Origin: Bacteroides clarus YIT 12056
Lineage (GTDB): Bacteria; Bacteroidota; Bacteroidia; Bacteroidales; Bacteroidaceae
Direction: 5' to 3'
DNA length: 64,000 nt
NCBI RefSeq assembly: GCF_900129655.1
Contig: NZ_FQWK01000009.1
Coordinates: 1 to 64,000, forward strand
Under the pieces are notes generated by a model. It was not told the DNA's origin and searched no databases. It worked only from the letters and a program-made list of their open reading frames with translations. The translations under genes and the position numbers were made by a program. Position 1 is the stretch's first letter. Each line of letters starts with the position of its first letter. Shown one piece after another: positions 25,417-34,445 of this stretch.

Positions 25417-26559
25417 ATGAAACAAAGTAAGAGTCTTTTTTTTGTTGTGATTCTATTGGTTCTAATGGGTTGCACTGGAATGAAAAAGAATGGATACGTT
25501 CCGGTAAATAAGAATGCAATTCCTGAAGCTGTTCAATTATTGGATTTTTTGTATTCAATACAAGGTAAGTATACGTTGACTGGAATGCATAATTTTGCGA
25601 GTGATATAAATCGCTATGATCAGGTTGTGGATTCTCTAACAGGGAAAACGCCTGTTGTATGGGGCTCTGACTTTAGTTTCAATGCATTGGGAAACAATCA
25701 ATGCGAGTTTCGCCATTGCGGGCCGTTGAATTTAACAGTTCCCGGCAATAAGGGGATATCCTGTGGAGAGCTTAGCTTATCTCCAATTCAGCAACGACAA
25801 TTAATAATTGATACTGCTATAAAGAGACACTCGGAAGGACGTATTATAACATTGATGTGGCATTGCTGTTGGCCAACTAATGGCGATGATTGTAATGGTG
25901 ATGATATTTGGCGCTGGGCTGATAATCTTCCAAGTCAGCAAGAATGGGATGAGTTGACAACTGATGGTACAGCACTTAATGGTATTTGGAAAAAACAGAT
26001 GGACGGAATTGCTATGTGTCTGAGAGAACTTCAAAATGCAGGTGTTCCAGTACTGTGGAGACCTTTTCATGAGATGAATGGAGTTTGGTTTTGGTGGTGC
26101 AATAAACCAGGTGAAAATGGATTTAAGAAGTTATGGATAGCGATGTATGACTATTTTACAAATTATCATAAATTGAATAATTTGCTTTGGGTGTGGGATG
26201 CTAATGCTCCACGTAATAATCCGGGTGATGAGGCCGGTCCATATGCTGATTATTACCCAGGGTCAGAGTATGTAGACGTATTGGCTGCTGATGTTTATCA
26301 TAGTGATTGGAAACAATCACATCATGATGAACTCTTAGAATTGGGTAAGGGTAAAATTATTTCTTTAGGTGAGGTGGGTAATCTACCTTCGGTAGAAGTA
26401 TATGAGAGGCAACCAAAATGGTCATGGTTTATGCCTTGGGGGTATTTTATTCAAAATAAGGAGAATATAAAAATAGCAAAAGATATCTATAATCATCCGC
26501 ATAGTATCAATTTGGATATGATAGACTTTACCGATAGGATATATAAGTTAAAAAAGTAA
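25417..26559 (+). CDS. GH26 endo-beta-1,4-mannanase lipoprotein
   Basis: Exported mannan endo-hydrolase of 380 residues. The ATG at 25417 gives a lipoprotein signal (VILLVLMGC, Cys19); an in-frame TTG two codons upstream is less likely. The GH26 acid/base is E219 in RPFHEMNGVWFWW and the nucleophile E319 in SLGEVGN; WHCCWPTNGDD lines the subsite region. Anchoring by the lipid places it in the outer membrane, inside or outside. It starts the operon that continues with the mutarotase-like protein 12 bases downstream. Together with GH130 and the SusCD system it marks this locus as mannan-directed. Confidence 0.93.
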   Translation: MKQSKSLFFVVILLVLMGCTGMKKNGYVPVNKNAIPEAVQLLDFLYSIQGKYTLTGMHNFASDINRYDQVVDSLTGKTPVVWGSDFSFNALGNNQCEFRHCGPLNLTVPGNKGISCGELSLSPIQQRQLIIDTAIKRHSEGRIITLMWHCCWPTNGDDCNGDDIWRWADNLPSQQEWDELTTDGTALNGIWKKQMDGIAMCLRELQNAGVPVLWRPFHEMNGVWFWWCNKPGENGFKKLWIAMYDYFTNYHKLNNLLWVWDANAPRNNPGDEAGPYADYYPGSEYVDVLAADVYHSDWKQSHHDELLELGKGKIISLGEVGNLPSVEVYERQPKWSWFMPWGYFIQNKENIKIAKDIYNHPHSINLDMIDFTDRIYKLKK

Positions 26560-26571
26560 CTACTTTTTTAC

Positions 26572-27540
26572 ATGAAGCTTATACATATAAAGATATTGTT
26601 TTTAGTTTTTGTCTTTTTCCTCTTTGGAGAATTAAAATGTCAAGAATACCCTGTTCATACTATAACAAATGGAATAGTAACTGCTCAAATATATTTGCCT
26701 GATCAAGATAAAGGTTTTTATAGGGCTACACGGTTTGATTGGTCAGGAATTATTGGCAGTTTGATTTATCAAGGTATAGATTATTTTGGGCAATGGTATT
26801 CAAAACATAATCCAAGAGTGAATGATGCGATATCTGGTCCTGTTGAAGAGTTTAATGAAATAGGATATGAATGTATTGAGGATGAAGATGAGTTTTTAAA
26901 AATAGGAATAGGTGGTCTTCGTAAATCTAATAATGAGCAATATGATAGATTTAAACTTTATGAGATTATTAATCCTGGAGAATGGATTGTAGAACGAACA
27001 GGCCGTAAAGTAGTATTTAGACATTTGATTAAGGATGTTTCAGGCTATTCTTATTGTTATACAAAATGTGTAGAACTAACAGTTGGTATACCTGAATTAC
27101 TTATAACACATACATTGAAGAATACAGGAAGAAAAGTCATTAAGACCAAAGTTTATAATCATAATTTTTTGACTATAGGACATTTGTTTACTGACTCCAA
27201 TGTAGTGGTAACATTTCCGGAGAACATTGTTAAGAGTATCTCAGATAATAAAAATAGAATTTTGAATATTGATAAAAATAGAGTTGGATTTACAAGAGCA
27301 ATTTTTCCTAATGAAAGTGTGATGGTAATGAATATTAATGATAATCCTGTCGCGAGTAGTATTATTGTTGAGAATGAAAAGTTGAAAGCTGGAGTAGAGA
27401 TTATCTCAGATGCTAGATATTCTACAATCCATTTTTGGGCATCGGAGAGAACGTGCTGCCCAGAACCTTATATTAATATTGAACTGTCTCCTCGGCAGGA
27501 GATTGACTGGAGTTTTAAATATGTTTTTTATGTAAAATAA
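26572..27540 (+). CDS. Exported mutarotase-like protein
   Basis: Exported protein of 322 residues with a signal peptide (hydrophobic 8-18, cleavage near LKCQ). The sequence FYRATRFDWSGIIGSL, the beta-rich body (ELTVGIPELLITHTLKNTG) and YNHNFLTIG resemble the galactose-mutarotase-like sandwich of aldose 1-epimerases, although the usual catalytic His-His-Glu arrangement is not obvious. A role in interconverting anomers of mannose or manno-oligosaccharides in the periplasm is possible, but the call rests on general similarity. It lies between the GH26 gene and susC and is part of the same cluster. Confidence 0.6.
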   Translation: MKLIHIKILFLVFVFFLFGELKCQEYPVHTITNGIVTAQIYLPDQDKGFYRATRFDWSGIIGSLIYQGIDYFGQWYSKHNPRVNDAISGPVEEFNEIGYECIEDEDEFLKIGIGGLRKSNNEQYDRFKLYEIINPGEWIVERTGRKVVFRHLIKDVSGYSYCYTKCVELTVGIPELLITHTLKNTGRKVIKTKVYNHNFLTIGHLFTDSNVVVTFPENIVKSISDNKNRILNIDKNRVGFTRAIFPNESVMVMNINDNPVASSIIVENEKLKAGVEIISDARYSTIHFWASERTCCPEPYINIELSPRQEIDWSFKYVFYVK

Positions 27541-27679
27541 AATACTCTCTTGCAAGATTTGAATTATATAACATGATATCGTTAACATATAAATAGACAT
27601 GCCTATGGAAAATAAATAATGGATAGAGTGAAGTATAACTTAATATATAAATTATAATCATTAAAAAACAACCTAAAAA

Positions 27680-30600
27680 ATGAAAAACATGCAAAATCAT
27701 TATGTAAATGGAATAGATGCAAGGTCTTTGATGGCAAAGATACCTTTGTTTATGAAATTATGCTCTTTTTTGTTATTGATTAATGTAAGTGTTGCTTTTG
27801 CTAGTGCTTCCAATAGTAGGATAAGTCTTTCTTCTGAAAGTATTATGCAATCTGGTATCACTGTTACGGGGACAGTGGTTGATACGGAAGGTTTAACAAT
27901 GCCGGGTGTGAATATTATTGTTAAAGGGACTACTACTGGAGTTATTACTGATATTGATGGCAATTTTAGAATTTCTGTTCCAGATAAGAACTCTGTTCTA
28001 GTCTTCTCATTCGTTGGATATACTGCTCAAGATATTGTAGTTGGTAATCAAACAAATATCAAAGTTACTTTACAAGCTGATGCATTGGAATTGGAAGATG
28101 TTGTTGTGGTAGGGTATGGTGTCCAAAAGAAAAAGTTGGTAACGGGTGCTACTTCACAAGTGAAAGGTGAAGATATTACTAAATTAAATACTGTAAATGC
28201 TTTAGGCGCATTAGCCAGCCAAACTCCAGGTGTGAATATAACCTCCATATCCGGAATGCCTGGTGAGGGTTTTAAGGTTGCTGTTCGCGGTCTTGGTACA
28301 GTAGGTAATTCAGAACCGTTATATATCATAGATGGTGTTACAGGTGGTGATATCAACTCTTTGAATCCGGCAGATATCGAATCAATTGATATTTTGAAAG
28401 ATGCGGCATCCGCTGCTATTTATGGTGCTCGTGCTGCAAATGGTGTTGTTTTAGTTACAACGAAGCAAGGGCGTACAGGCAAGTTGGATATAACATTAGA
28501 TACTTATGTTGGATGGCAAAATGTATATAAAAAGCCGGAACTTTTGAACGCACAACAGTATGTTGAAATTATGAATGAGGCATATGCTTATGATAATAAA
28601 ACATTAGATTGGACTAATCTTGTTCCTGATTGGGATCGAATTCAGAATGGTTGGGAAGGTCCTCAGTGGTTTGAGAGTGCATTAAATAAGAATGCCTTAA
28701 TTAGAAATCATTCATTAAATATAAGTGGTGGTAGTGAACGTTCTGTTTTTTCAATGGGTATATCGAATACGAGTCAGGAAGGCACTATTGGTAAGCCTGT
28801 TGCTCCGGTTTATGAAAGAACGACAGTTCGCATTAACTCAGAACATACCCTATATAAACACAATGATTTGGATATATTGAAGTTTGGAGAAAATATTAAT
28901 TTCCATGCCGGTAGTAAAAATGGTATTGCCATTGGCAATATGGATTCTAATAGCATTTATAGATTATTAAATACCTATCCTGTTTTTGATATTTATGATG
29001 CTGCTGGTAATTACACAACTGCTATTCCTCTTAATAGTAGTAGAGCTAATCCTATTGGAATGATGGATTATGAACATGGGCAAAATGAAACAAAGACTTA
29101 TGGTCTTCATGCAAATGCTTATCTTGTGCTACAACCAATCAAAAATTTAAAGTTCAGAAGTAGTTTTGGGGTACGTTATTTACAAAATAATTATAGAAAA
29201 TTTGCTCCTGTATATAATCTTTCAAGTGATAACTTTAGGAATGAGAATGAAGTGCAGCAGCAGATGACAACAAGAATGAATTGGATGATTGAAAATACCA
29301 TTAATTATACATTTTCGGCTGGACGAAATAATTTTGATATCTTATTGGGGCAATCTGTTGAAAATAACGGTTTAGGCATGAGTATGAACGGCTCAAATAA
29401 GAATTCTTTGTTTAATGATTTTGAGCATGCTTATTTAGATAACACCAAGGTAATTCTTGCTGGTTCGACAACTCTTGGTGGTGCGCCTATTACCCCTCAT
29501 AAAATGGCATCATTTTTTGGTCGCGTGAATTATGATTATAATGAAAAGTACATGTTGACTTTTGTAATGAGAGCTGATGGTTCGTCAAATTTTAAGCGTG
29601 GAAAGCGTTGGGGATATTTCCCATCAGTGTCAGCAGGCTGGGTGTTAACCAATGAATCTTTTATGGAAGGTATAACTTCTTTTATGGATTTCTTTAAATT
29701 GAGAGCAAGTTGGGGACAAAATGGAAATCAGTCCATTGATGGCTTCCAGTATTTATCCACTATTGATTTTAATGCTCGTTATTTCTTTGGTACTGACAAA
29801 GGGGCTATTACTACAGGAGCTTATCCTGATATTCTTGCCAATGAGGATGTGACTTGGGAAACTTCTGAACAGATAAATGTAGGTTTTGATGCTCGTTTCT
29901 TGAGAAGTCGTTTAGGTGTAACATTTGATTATTATGTAAAGAATACCAAAGATTGGTTGTTAAAAGCTCCTGCATTAACAAGTTATGGAGCAGGTGCACC
30001 TTATATTAATGGTGGCGATGTACAAAATAAAGGTATTGAATTGGGATTAACTTGGAGAGATCAAGTAGGTGACTTTTCTTATGGCTTGAGTTATAATATA
30101 GCACATAATAAGAATGAAGTGACTAAGATTAATAATAGTGAACAAATTATCTATGGTAGTACAGGTACATTATTTAGAAACAGTGATGAAATGTATCGTG
30201 CACAGGTCGGTTATCCTATAGGTTTCTTCTATGGTTATAAAACAGCGGGAGTTTTCCAGAATCAGGCTCAGATTGATGCATACAAAGGTGCTAAATATGA
30301 TAATGTGCAGCCGGGTGATCTTATTTTTGTGGATACTAATCATGATAATAAGATTGATTCCAAAGACCGTACCATGATAGGTAACCCTTATCCTAAGGTG
30401 AATATGGGATTTAATGTCAATATGGAATATAAAGGATTCGATTTGAATATTGCAACAGTTGCTGTTTTAGGAAATCAGATTGCTCAGTCCTATCGGAACT
30501 ATAAAGATGAACCATTGGATAATTATACAACAGAGATATATGGACGTTGGCATGGTGACGGTACTTCTAATACATTGCCAAGGTTAACGAGTACTTCACA

Positions 30601-30883
30601 TTTAAATTGGCAGAATATTTCTGATATATATATTAAAGATGGTGATTATTTCCGTATTCAAAATCTTGCTATTGGATATGATTTTAAGAAATTATTTCCA
30701 CAAATGTTTCTTGAAAAGGCGCGTTTGTATTTTGCAGTGCAAAACCTCTTGACAATTACTGGCTATTCAGGCATGGACCCTGAAGTCGGTTATGGCGATG
30801 GAAAGAGCTGGGCATCAGGTATTGATATTGGTTCTTACCCTTCTCCACGTACAATAATCATAGGTTTCAATCTTAAATTTTAA
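27680..30883 (+). CDS. SusC-like TonB-dependent outer-membrane transporter
   Basis: Outer-membrane importer of 1067 residues, normal for SusC. A signal peptide (about 25-43) is followed by a carboxypeptidase-D-like repeat domain (about 61-133, GTVVDTEGLTMPGVNIIVKG), the family box EDVVVVGYG (139-147), a plug domain with PLYIIDGV and IESIDILKDAASAAIYGARA, and a large beta-barrel ending FNLKF. With the lipoprotein encoded 6 bases downstream it forms the pedal-bin type uptake complex that brings oligosaccharides into the periplasm using TonB energy. Context makes manno-oligosaccharides the likely ligand. Confidence 0.97.
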   Translation: MKNMQNHYVNGIDARSLMAKIPLFMKLCSFLLLINVSVAFASASNSRISLSSESIMQSGITVTGTVVDTEGLTMPGVNIIVKGTTTGVITDIDGNFRISVPDKNSVLVFSFVGYTAQDIVVGNQTNIKVTLQADALELEDVVVVGYGVQKKKLVTGATSQVKGEDITKLNTVNALGALASQTPGVNITSISGMPGEGFKVAVRGLGTVGNSEPLYIIDGVTGGDINSLNPADIESIDILKDAASAAIYGARAANGVVLVTTKQGRTGKLDITLDTYVGWQNVYKKPELLNAQQYVEIMNEAYAYDNKTLDWTNLVPDWDRIQNGWEGPQWFESALNKNALIRNHSLNISGGSERSVFSMGISNTSQEGTIGKPVAPVYERTTVRINSEHTLYKHNDLDILKFGENINFHAGSKNGIAIGNMDSNSIYRLLNTYPVFDIYDAAGNYTTAIPLNSSRANPIGMMDYEHGQNETKTYGLHANAYLVLQPIKNLKFRSSFGVRYLQNNYRKFAPVYNLSSDNFRNENEVQQQMTTRMNWMIENTINYTFSAGRNNFDILLGQSVENNGLGMSMNGSNKNSLFNDFEHAYLDNTKVILAGSTTLGGAPITPHKMASFFGRVNYDYNEKYMLTFVMRADGSSNFKRGKRWGYFPSVSAGWVLTNESFMEGITSFMDFFKLRASWGQNGNQSIDGFQYLSTIDFNARYFFGTDKGAITTGAYPDILANEDVTWETSEQINVGFDARFLRSRLGVTFDYYVKNTKDWLLKAPALTSYGAGAPYINGGDVQNKGIELGLTWRDQVGDFSYGLSYNIAHNKNEVTKINNSEQIIYGSTGTLFRNSDEMYRAQVGYPIGFFYGYKTAGVFQNQAQIDAYKGAKYDNVQPGDLIFVDTNHDNKIDSKDRTMIGNPYPKVNMGFNVNMEYKGFDLNIATVAVLGNQIAQSYRNYKDEPLDNYTTEIYGRWHGDGTSNTLPRLTSTSHLNWQNISDIYIKDGDYFRIQNLAIGYDFKKLFPQMFLEKARLYFAVQNLLTITGYSGMDPEVGYGDGKSWASGIDIGSYPSPRTIIIGFNLKF

Positions 30884-30889
30884 TAAGCG

Positions 30890-32626
30890 ATGAAAAAAAT
30901 ACTATTATTATGCATTTCTGTATTTATGTTTATGGGTTGCGAGAGCTTCTTGGATACAGATAATTTGACGAAAAAAGATTCTTCAAGCTTTCCTAAGACC
31001 GAAGCTGATGTTAATATGTTAATAGCAGCGACATATCAGACTATCGTTCAAATAGCACCATTAAATAATCCCTTTTTTATGAGTGATTTGGCTTCTGATG
31101 ATCGTTTTGGCGGAGCTGGGCAGAGTGATAGGGACAATCGAGCTATCGGACGTTTGAAACGTAATGGTGAAGATCAATATAAGAATCCTTGGCAGCAGAT
31201 GTATTCTACCATCTTTAGAGTAAACACAATTCTGAATAGTATGGATATGGTTGCTTGGAGCAGTGAAGTTAATAGAGAGGCTGTTGAAGGAGAAAGCTTA
31301 TTTTTGAGAGCTTATGCTTATATGAATCTTTGCCGTACTTATGGAACGGTTCCTTTAGTACTGACAACAGAACAAGTGAATTTGCCTCGTGCAACTCCCG
31401 AAGAACTTTGGGGGCAGATAGCCTCAGATTTTAAGGCTGCCATTGAGAAAATACCTGCTATAAAATTTCAAGCCATGGATAAGTCTCGTTTAGGTCATGC
31501 TACGAAGTGGGCTGCAGAATCTATGATGGCAAGAGCCTGGTTGTTTTATACAGGTTATTATGAGGAAGAGAATATGCCGCTCGCCGATGGAGGGAGTATT
31601 TCCAAAGAACAGGTAATTGATTGGCTTAAGGATGTTGTAACTAATAGTGGGCATGGACTTTTACCTAATTTTTGGTCATTGTGGCCTTATAGTAATGAGG
31701 AAACTTCCAAAGACTATAAATATATGAAAAAAATTAAGGCTGATTACGCCCAAAAATATGGTGATATTACTTGGATTAAAGAAGAGGGAGCTAATTATGA
31801 AAATATATTCAGCTACAAATATTCATCGTTAGCTGATACTTATGGTGAAAATCATGCAAATCAGCTTGTATTGTATAGCTCTATCCGTGGTTGGGGGGTA
31901 GCTGATGCGGGTGCCGAGATGTTTCCTTTAGGTTTAGGATGGGGAGGTGGAACCGTCAATCCTCAATTGTGGGATGAATGGGAGGCAAATGAGCCTAATG
32001 ACCTTCGTCGACAAGCTTCTATTATGGATGTGAGAGATCCGAATGAGATGGATAAATATACTTGGGGAGGAGATGGCCAAATGGAAGAGACTGGTTATTG
32101 GAATAAGAAGTACATTGCAATGAATGCTAAAAGAGAAAACGATGAAGGTGGTATCGATTATGTAAATTATAGTTGTATTCTGTTTAATGCTCCGGATGAT
32201 TATAGAAAGAATAATACTCAGGATACATATATTATGCGTTTCTCAGATGTGCTTTTGATGTTGGCTGAGCTAACTAAAGATGTTTCCTATATTAATCAAG
32301 TAAGAGATAGAGTGGGATTACCGGCATTAGGAGCATATACGGAAGAAGCATTACGTAATGAGCGTAGATATGAGCTATGTTTTGAAGGTATTCGTTATTA
32401 TGATTTGTTACGTTGGCATATAGCTGGTACACAATTAGATAAGAAAAATGGAGTGCCTATTTGTAATGCCGGTGTGTGGACAACAGCCAATATGGGGGAT
32501 ATGCAGAAAAGAATTGAAGAAACAGGTGGATTTTTCCCTATACCTGTTAGTCAGGTGAATCTTTCAGCGGGTGTTTTGGTACAAGACCCTGCATGGGAAG
32601 GTGCTGGAGCTATTTATACAGACTAA
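30890..32626 (+). CDS. SusD-like surface glycan-binding lipoprotein
   Basis: Surface lipoprotein of 578 residues forming the lid of the SusC transporter. The signal peptide ends in FMFMGC (Cys17). Family features are the TPR-like helices with AEAFLRAYAYMNLCRTYG-type sequence (here ESLFLRAYAYMNLCRTYG), the SusD/RagB C-terminal block ERRYELCFEGIRYYDLLRW, and FFPIPVSQVN near the end. It lies 6 bases after susC. A hairpin follows the gene (32633-32678), so expression of downstream enzymes may be lower than that of susCD. Confidence 0.97.
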   Translation: MKKILLLCISVFMFMGCESFLDTDNLTKKDSSSFPKTEADVNMLIAATYQTIVQIAPLNNPFFMSDLASDDRFGGAGQSDRDNRAIGRLKRNGEDQYKNPWQQMYSTIFRVNTILNSMDMVAWSSEVNREAVEGESLFLRAYAYMNLCRTYGTVPLVLTTEQVNLPRATPEELWGQIASDFKAAIEKIPAIKFQAMDKSRLGHATKWAAESMMARAWLFYTGYYEEENMPLADGGSISKEQVIDWLKDVVTNSGHGLLPNFWSLWPYSNEETSKDYKYMKKIKADYAQKYGDITWIKEEGANYENIFSYKYSSLADTYGENHANQLVLYSSIRGWGVADAGAEMFPLGLGWGGGTVNPQLWDEWEANEPNDLRRQASIMDVRDPNEMDKYTWGGDGQMEETGYWNKKYIAMNAKRENDEGGIDYVNYSCILFNAPDDYRKNNTQDTYIMRFSDVLLMLAELTKDVSYINQVRDRVGLPALGAYTEEALRNERRYELCFEGIRYYDLLRWHIAGTQLDKKNGVPICNAGVWTTANMGDMQKRIEETGGFFPIPVSQVNLSAGVLVQDPAWEGAGAIYTD

Positions 32627-32632
32627 CGAGGC

Positions 32633-32682
32633 GGGGATTGGCTAAAATAATGTTGAAATCCGTTTTTAGTCAATCCCCTTTT
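32633..32682 (+). terminator. Partial terminator after susD
   Basis: A 15-base arm (32633-32647) pairs with 32664-32678 (one G-T pair) and is followed by TTTT. The next gene is on the same strand 34 bases further on with no evident promoter, so this hairpin probably reduces but does not stop transcription, or protects the susCD transcript. Confidence 0.65.
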
Positions 32683-32716
32683 CCAAATAGGGCATAAGTA
32701 ATCAATTTAATATAAA

Positions 32717-34408
32717 ATGAACATGAAGAATAAAATACTTCTTTTAGTTTGTTTGTTGGGCATGAATGTTCCAATGATTGGACAAACAATTAAAAGCAGC
32801 ATACATCCTATTCAATACAAGCAATATGATAAGGTAGAAATTGATATTGAACTTGTGCAGAAATTTAATAATCCATATGTGCAAGAGGAGATTGCATTGG
32901 ATATGTTGATTACTACCCCTTCCCAAAAAGAACAGATATTACCTTGTTACTTTGTCTCAAAAAAGAGTAATAATCTTTCTTGTTGGAAAGCAAGATATAC
33001 TCCTCAGGAAAGTGGAATATATCAGTATAAAATTCAACTAATAAAGAGTGGCATAAAAAAAGATACTTCAAAGGTTGAACGTTTTGAAGTAAATAAGTCT
33101 GCTGAGCCCGGCTTTTTGCATACAAAGTCTAATTGGATATTAGCATTTGACAACGGGCAACCTTTTCGTGGAATAGGGGAAAATATTTGTTGGGAATCAA
33201 GAGATAACGATGATTCTAAGTTCTTTAAGAAACTGCATGAAAAGTCAGAACGATATAACTACGATTATTTGTTAACGGAATTTGCGAAGAATGGTGGGAA
33301 CTTCTTTCGTACATGGATATGTTCATGGAACCTGCCGATTGATTACGAAGGACCATTTAATAATAGTCGGTATACAAAAAGTGATGAATTTTATAACCCG
33401 GATGCATTGGCCCGCATGGATTATTTGATAGAGTTGTCGGAAGAACTGAATTTATATATAATGTTAACCTTAGGCCAAGGTGGTTATTTAATCAAAGAAC
33501 GTGGAGTAGTGGATACTGCTGAAGACTTCTTTGTTGATAAACAAGCACGCGCATGGTATAAAAATCGATTACGTTATATTGTTGCTCGTTGGGGATATAG
33601 TACTTCGATTGCAATGTGGGAATTTATTAATGAAGTGGATAATATACAATTCCGTAATAGTAATAATCCAATTGATAGCAAATTTATCGTAGATTGGCAT
33701 GATGAGATGAGCACTTATATTAAACAAATAGATCCATATTGCCATATTGTTACTACTAGTATTTCTCATAGGGATATTGAAGGGTTAAATTCCATAGCAA
33801 ATATGGATATTAACCAAAAGCATATATATAATAAAACATCCAGTATACCAACTGAAATAGAACGATATGTTCAGGAATTCGGTAAACCTTATATAATCGG
33901 AGAATTTGGCCGGGAATGGGATTGGTCGAAAAATTTTGATGATTTCTCTCATGAGATGGATATTGATTTTAAAAGAGGATTGTGGTATGGTTTGTTTTCC
34001 CCGACTCCGGTTACCCCTATGAGTTGGTGGTGGGAATATTTCGATACTCGTGGTATGACACCTTATTTTCGAGCTGTTAGAAAAATTAGTGATAGAATGC
34101 TTGCCGCTGGTAATGGCTCTTTTGAGCCTTTATCTATAGAAGTAGAAAATGTGGATGCTTTTGGAGTAAAGTGCGGTAAGGAAATTTTTGTATATTTATT
34201 TAATCCAGAGCATTCAACTCTGGTTATTGATGTTAATATTCCTATTACAGAACATCAAAAATATAAAGTGCAGGCTATGGATCCGACAATGTTGGTTGTT
34301 AAGGATATTTTGGGGATTGATAATACATCTTCTTTTATAACCTTGAAAGGCATAACATTAGGTGCGGAAAAAGAGGTTGTATATATTTTAACCCCTTCAT
34401 TAGAATGA
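32717..34408 (+). CDS. GH5-like clan GH-A hydrolase with N-terminal beta-sandwich
   Basis: Exported glycosidase of 563 residues. A signal peptide (cleavage near MIGQ) precedes an Ig-like DUF5060-type domain (about 25-126) and a (beta/alpha)8 catalytic domain (about 135-480). Probable acid/base is E306 in WEFINEVDN and nucleophile E396 in IIGEFGREWDW. A short C-terminal beta domain (about 485-560) follows. The layout resembles GH5-like enzymes with a DUF5060 module. The substrate is likely a mannan or glucomannan fragment by context. An in-frame ATG two codons further on is an alternative start. Confidence 0.8.
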   Translation: MNMKNKILLLVCLLGMNVPMIGQTIKSSIHPIQYKQYDKVEIDIELVQKFNNPYVQEEIALDMLITTPSQKEQILPCYFVSKKSNNLSCWKARYTPQESGIYQYKIQLIKSGIKKDTSKVERFEVNKSAEPGFLHTKSNWILAFDNGQPFRGIGENICWESRDNDDSKFFKKLHEKSERYNYDYLLTEFAKNGGNFFRTWICSWNLPIDYEGPFNNSRYTKSDEFYNPDALARMDYLIELSEELNLYIMLTLGQGGYLIKERGVVDTAEDFFVDKQARAWYKNRLRYIVARWGYSTSIAMWEFINEVDNIQFRNSNNPIDSKFIVDWHDEMSTYIKQIDPYCHIVTTSISHRDIEGLNSIANMDINQKHIYNKTSSIPTEIERYVQEFGKPYIIGEFGREWDWSKNFDDFSHEMDIDFKRGLWYGLFSPTPVTPMSWWWEYFDTRGMTPYFRAVRKISDRMLAAGNGSFEPLSIEVENVDAFGVKCGKEIFVYLFNPEHSTLVIDVNIPITEHQKYKVQAMDPTMLVVKDILGIDNTSSFITLKGITLGAEKEVVYILTPSLE

Positions 34409-34445
34409 ATAGATTAGGTTTATAAAATATTTAATTATTAATATT

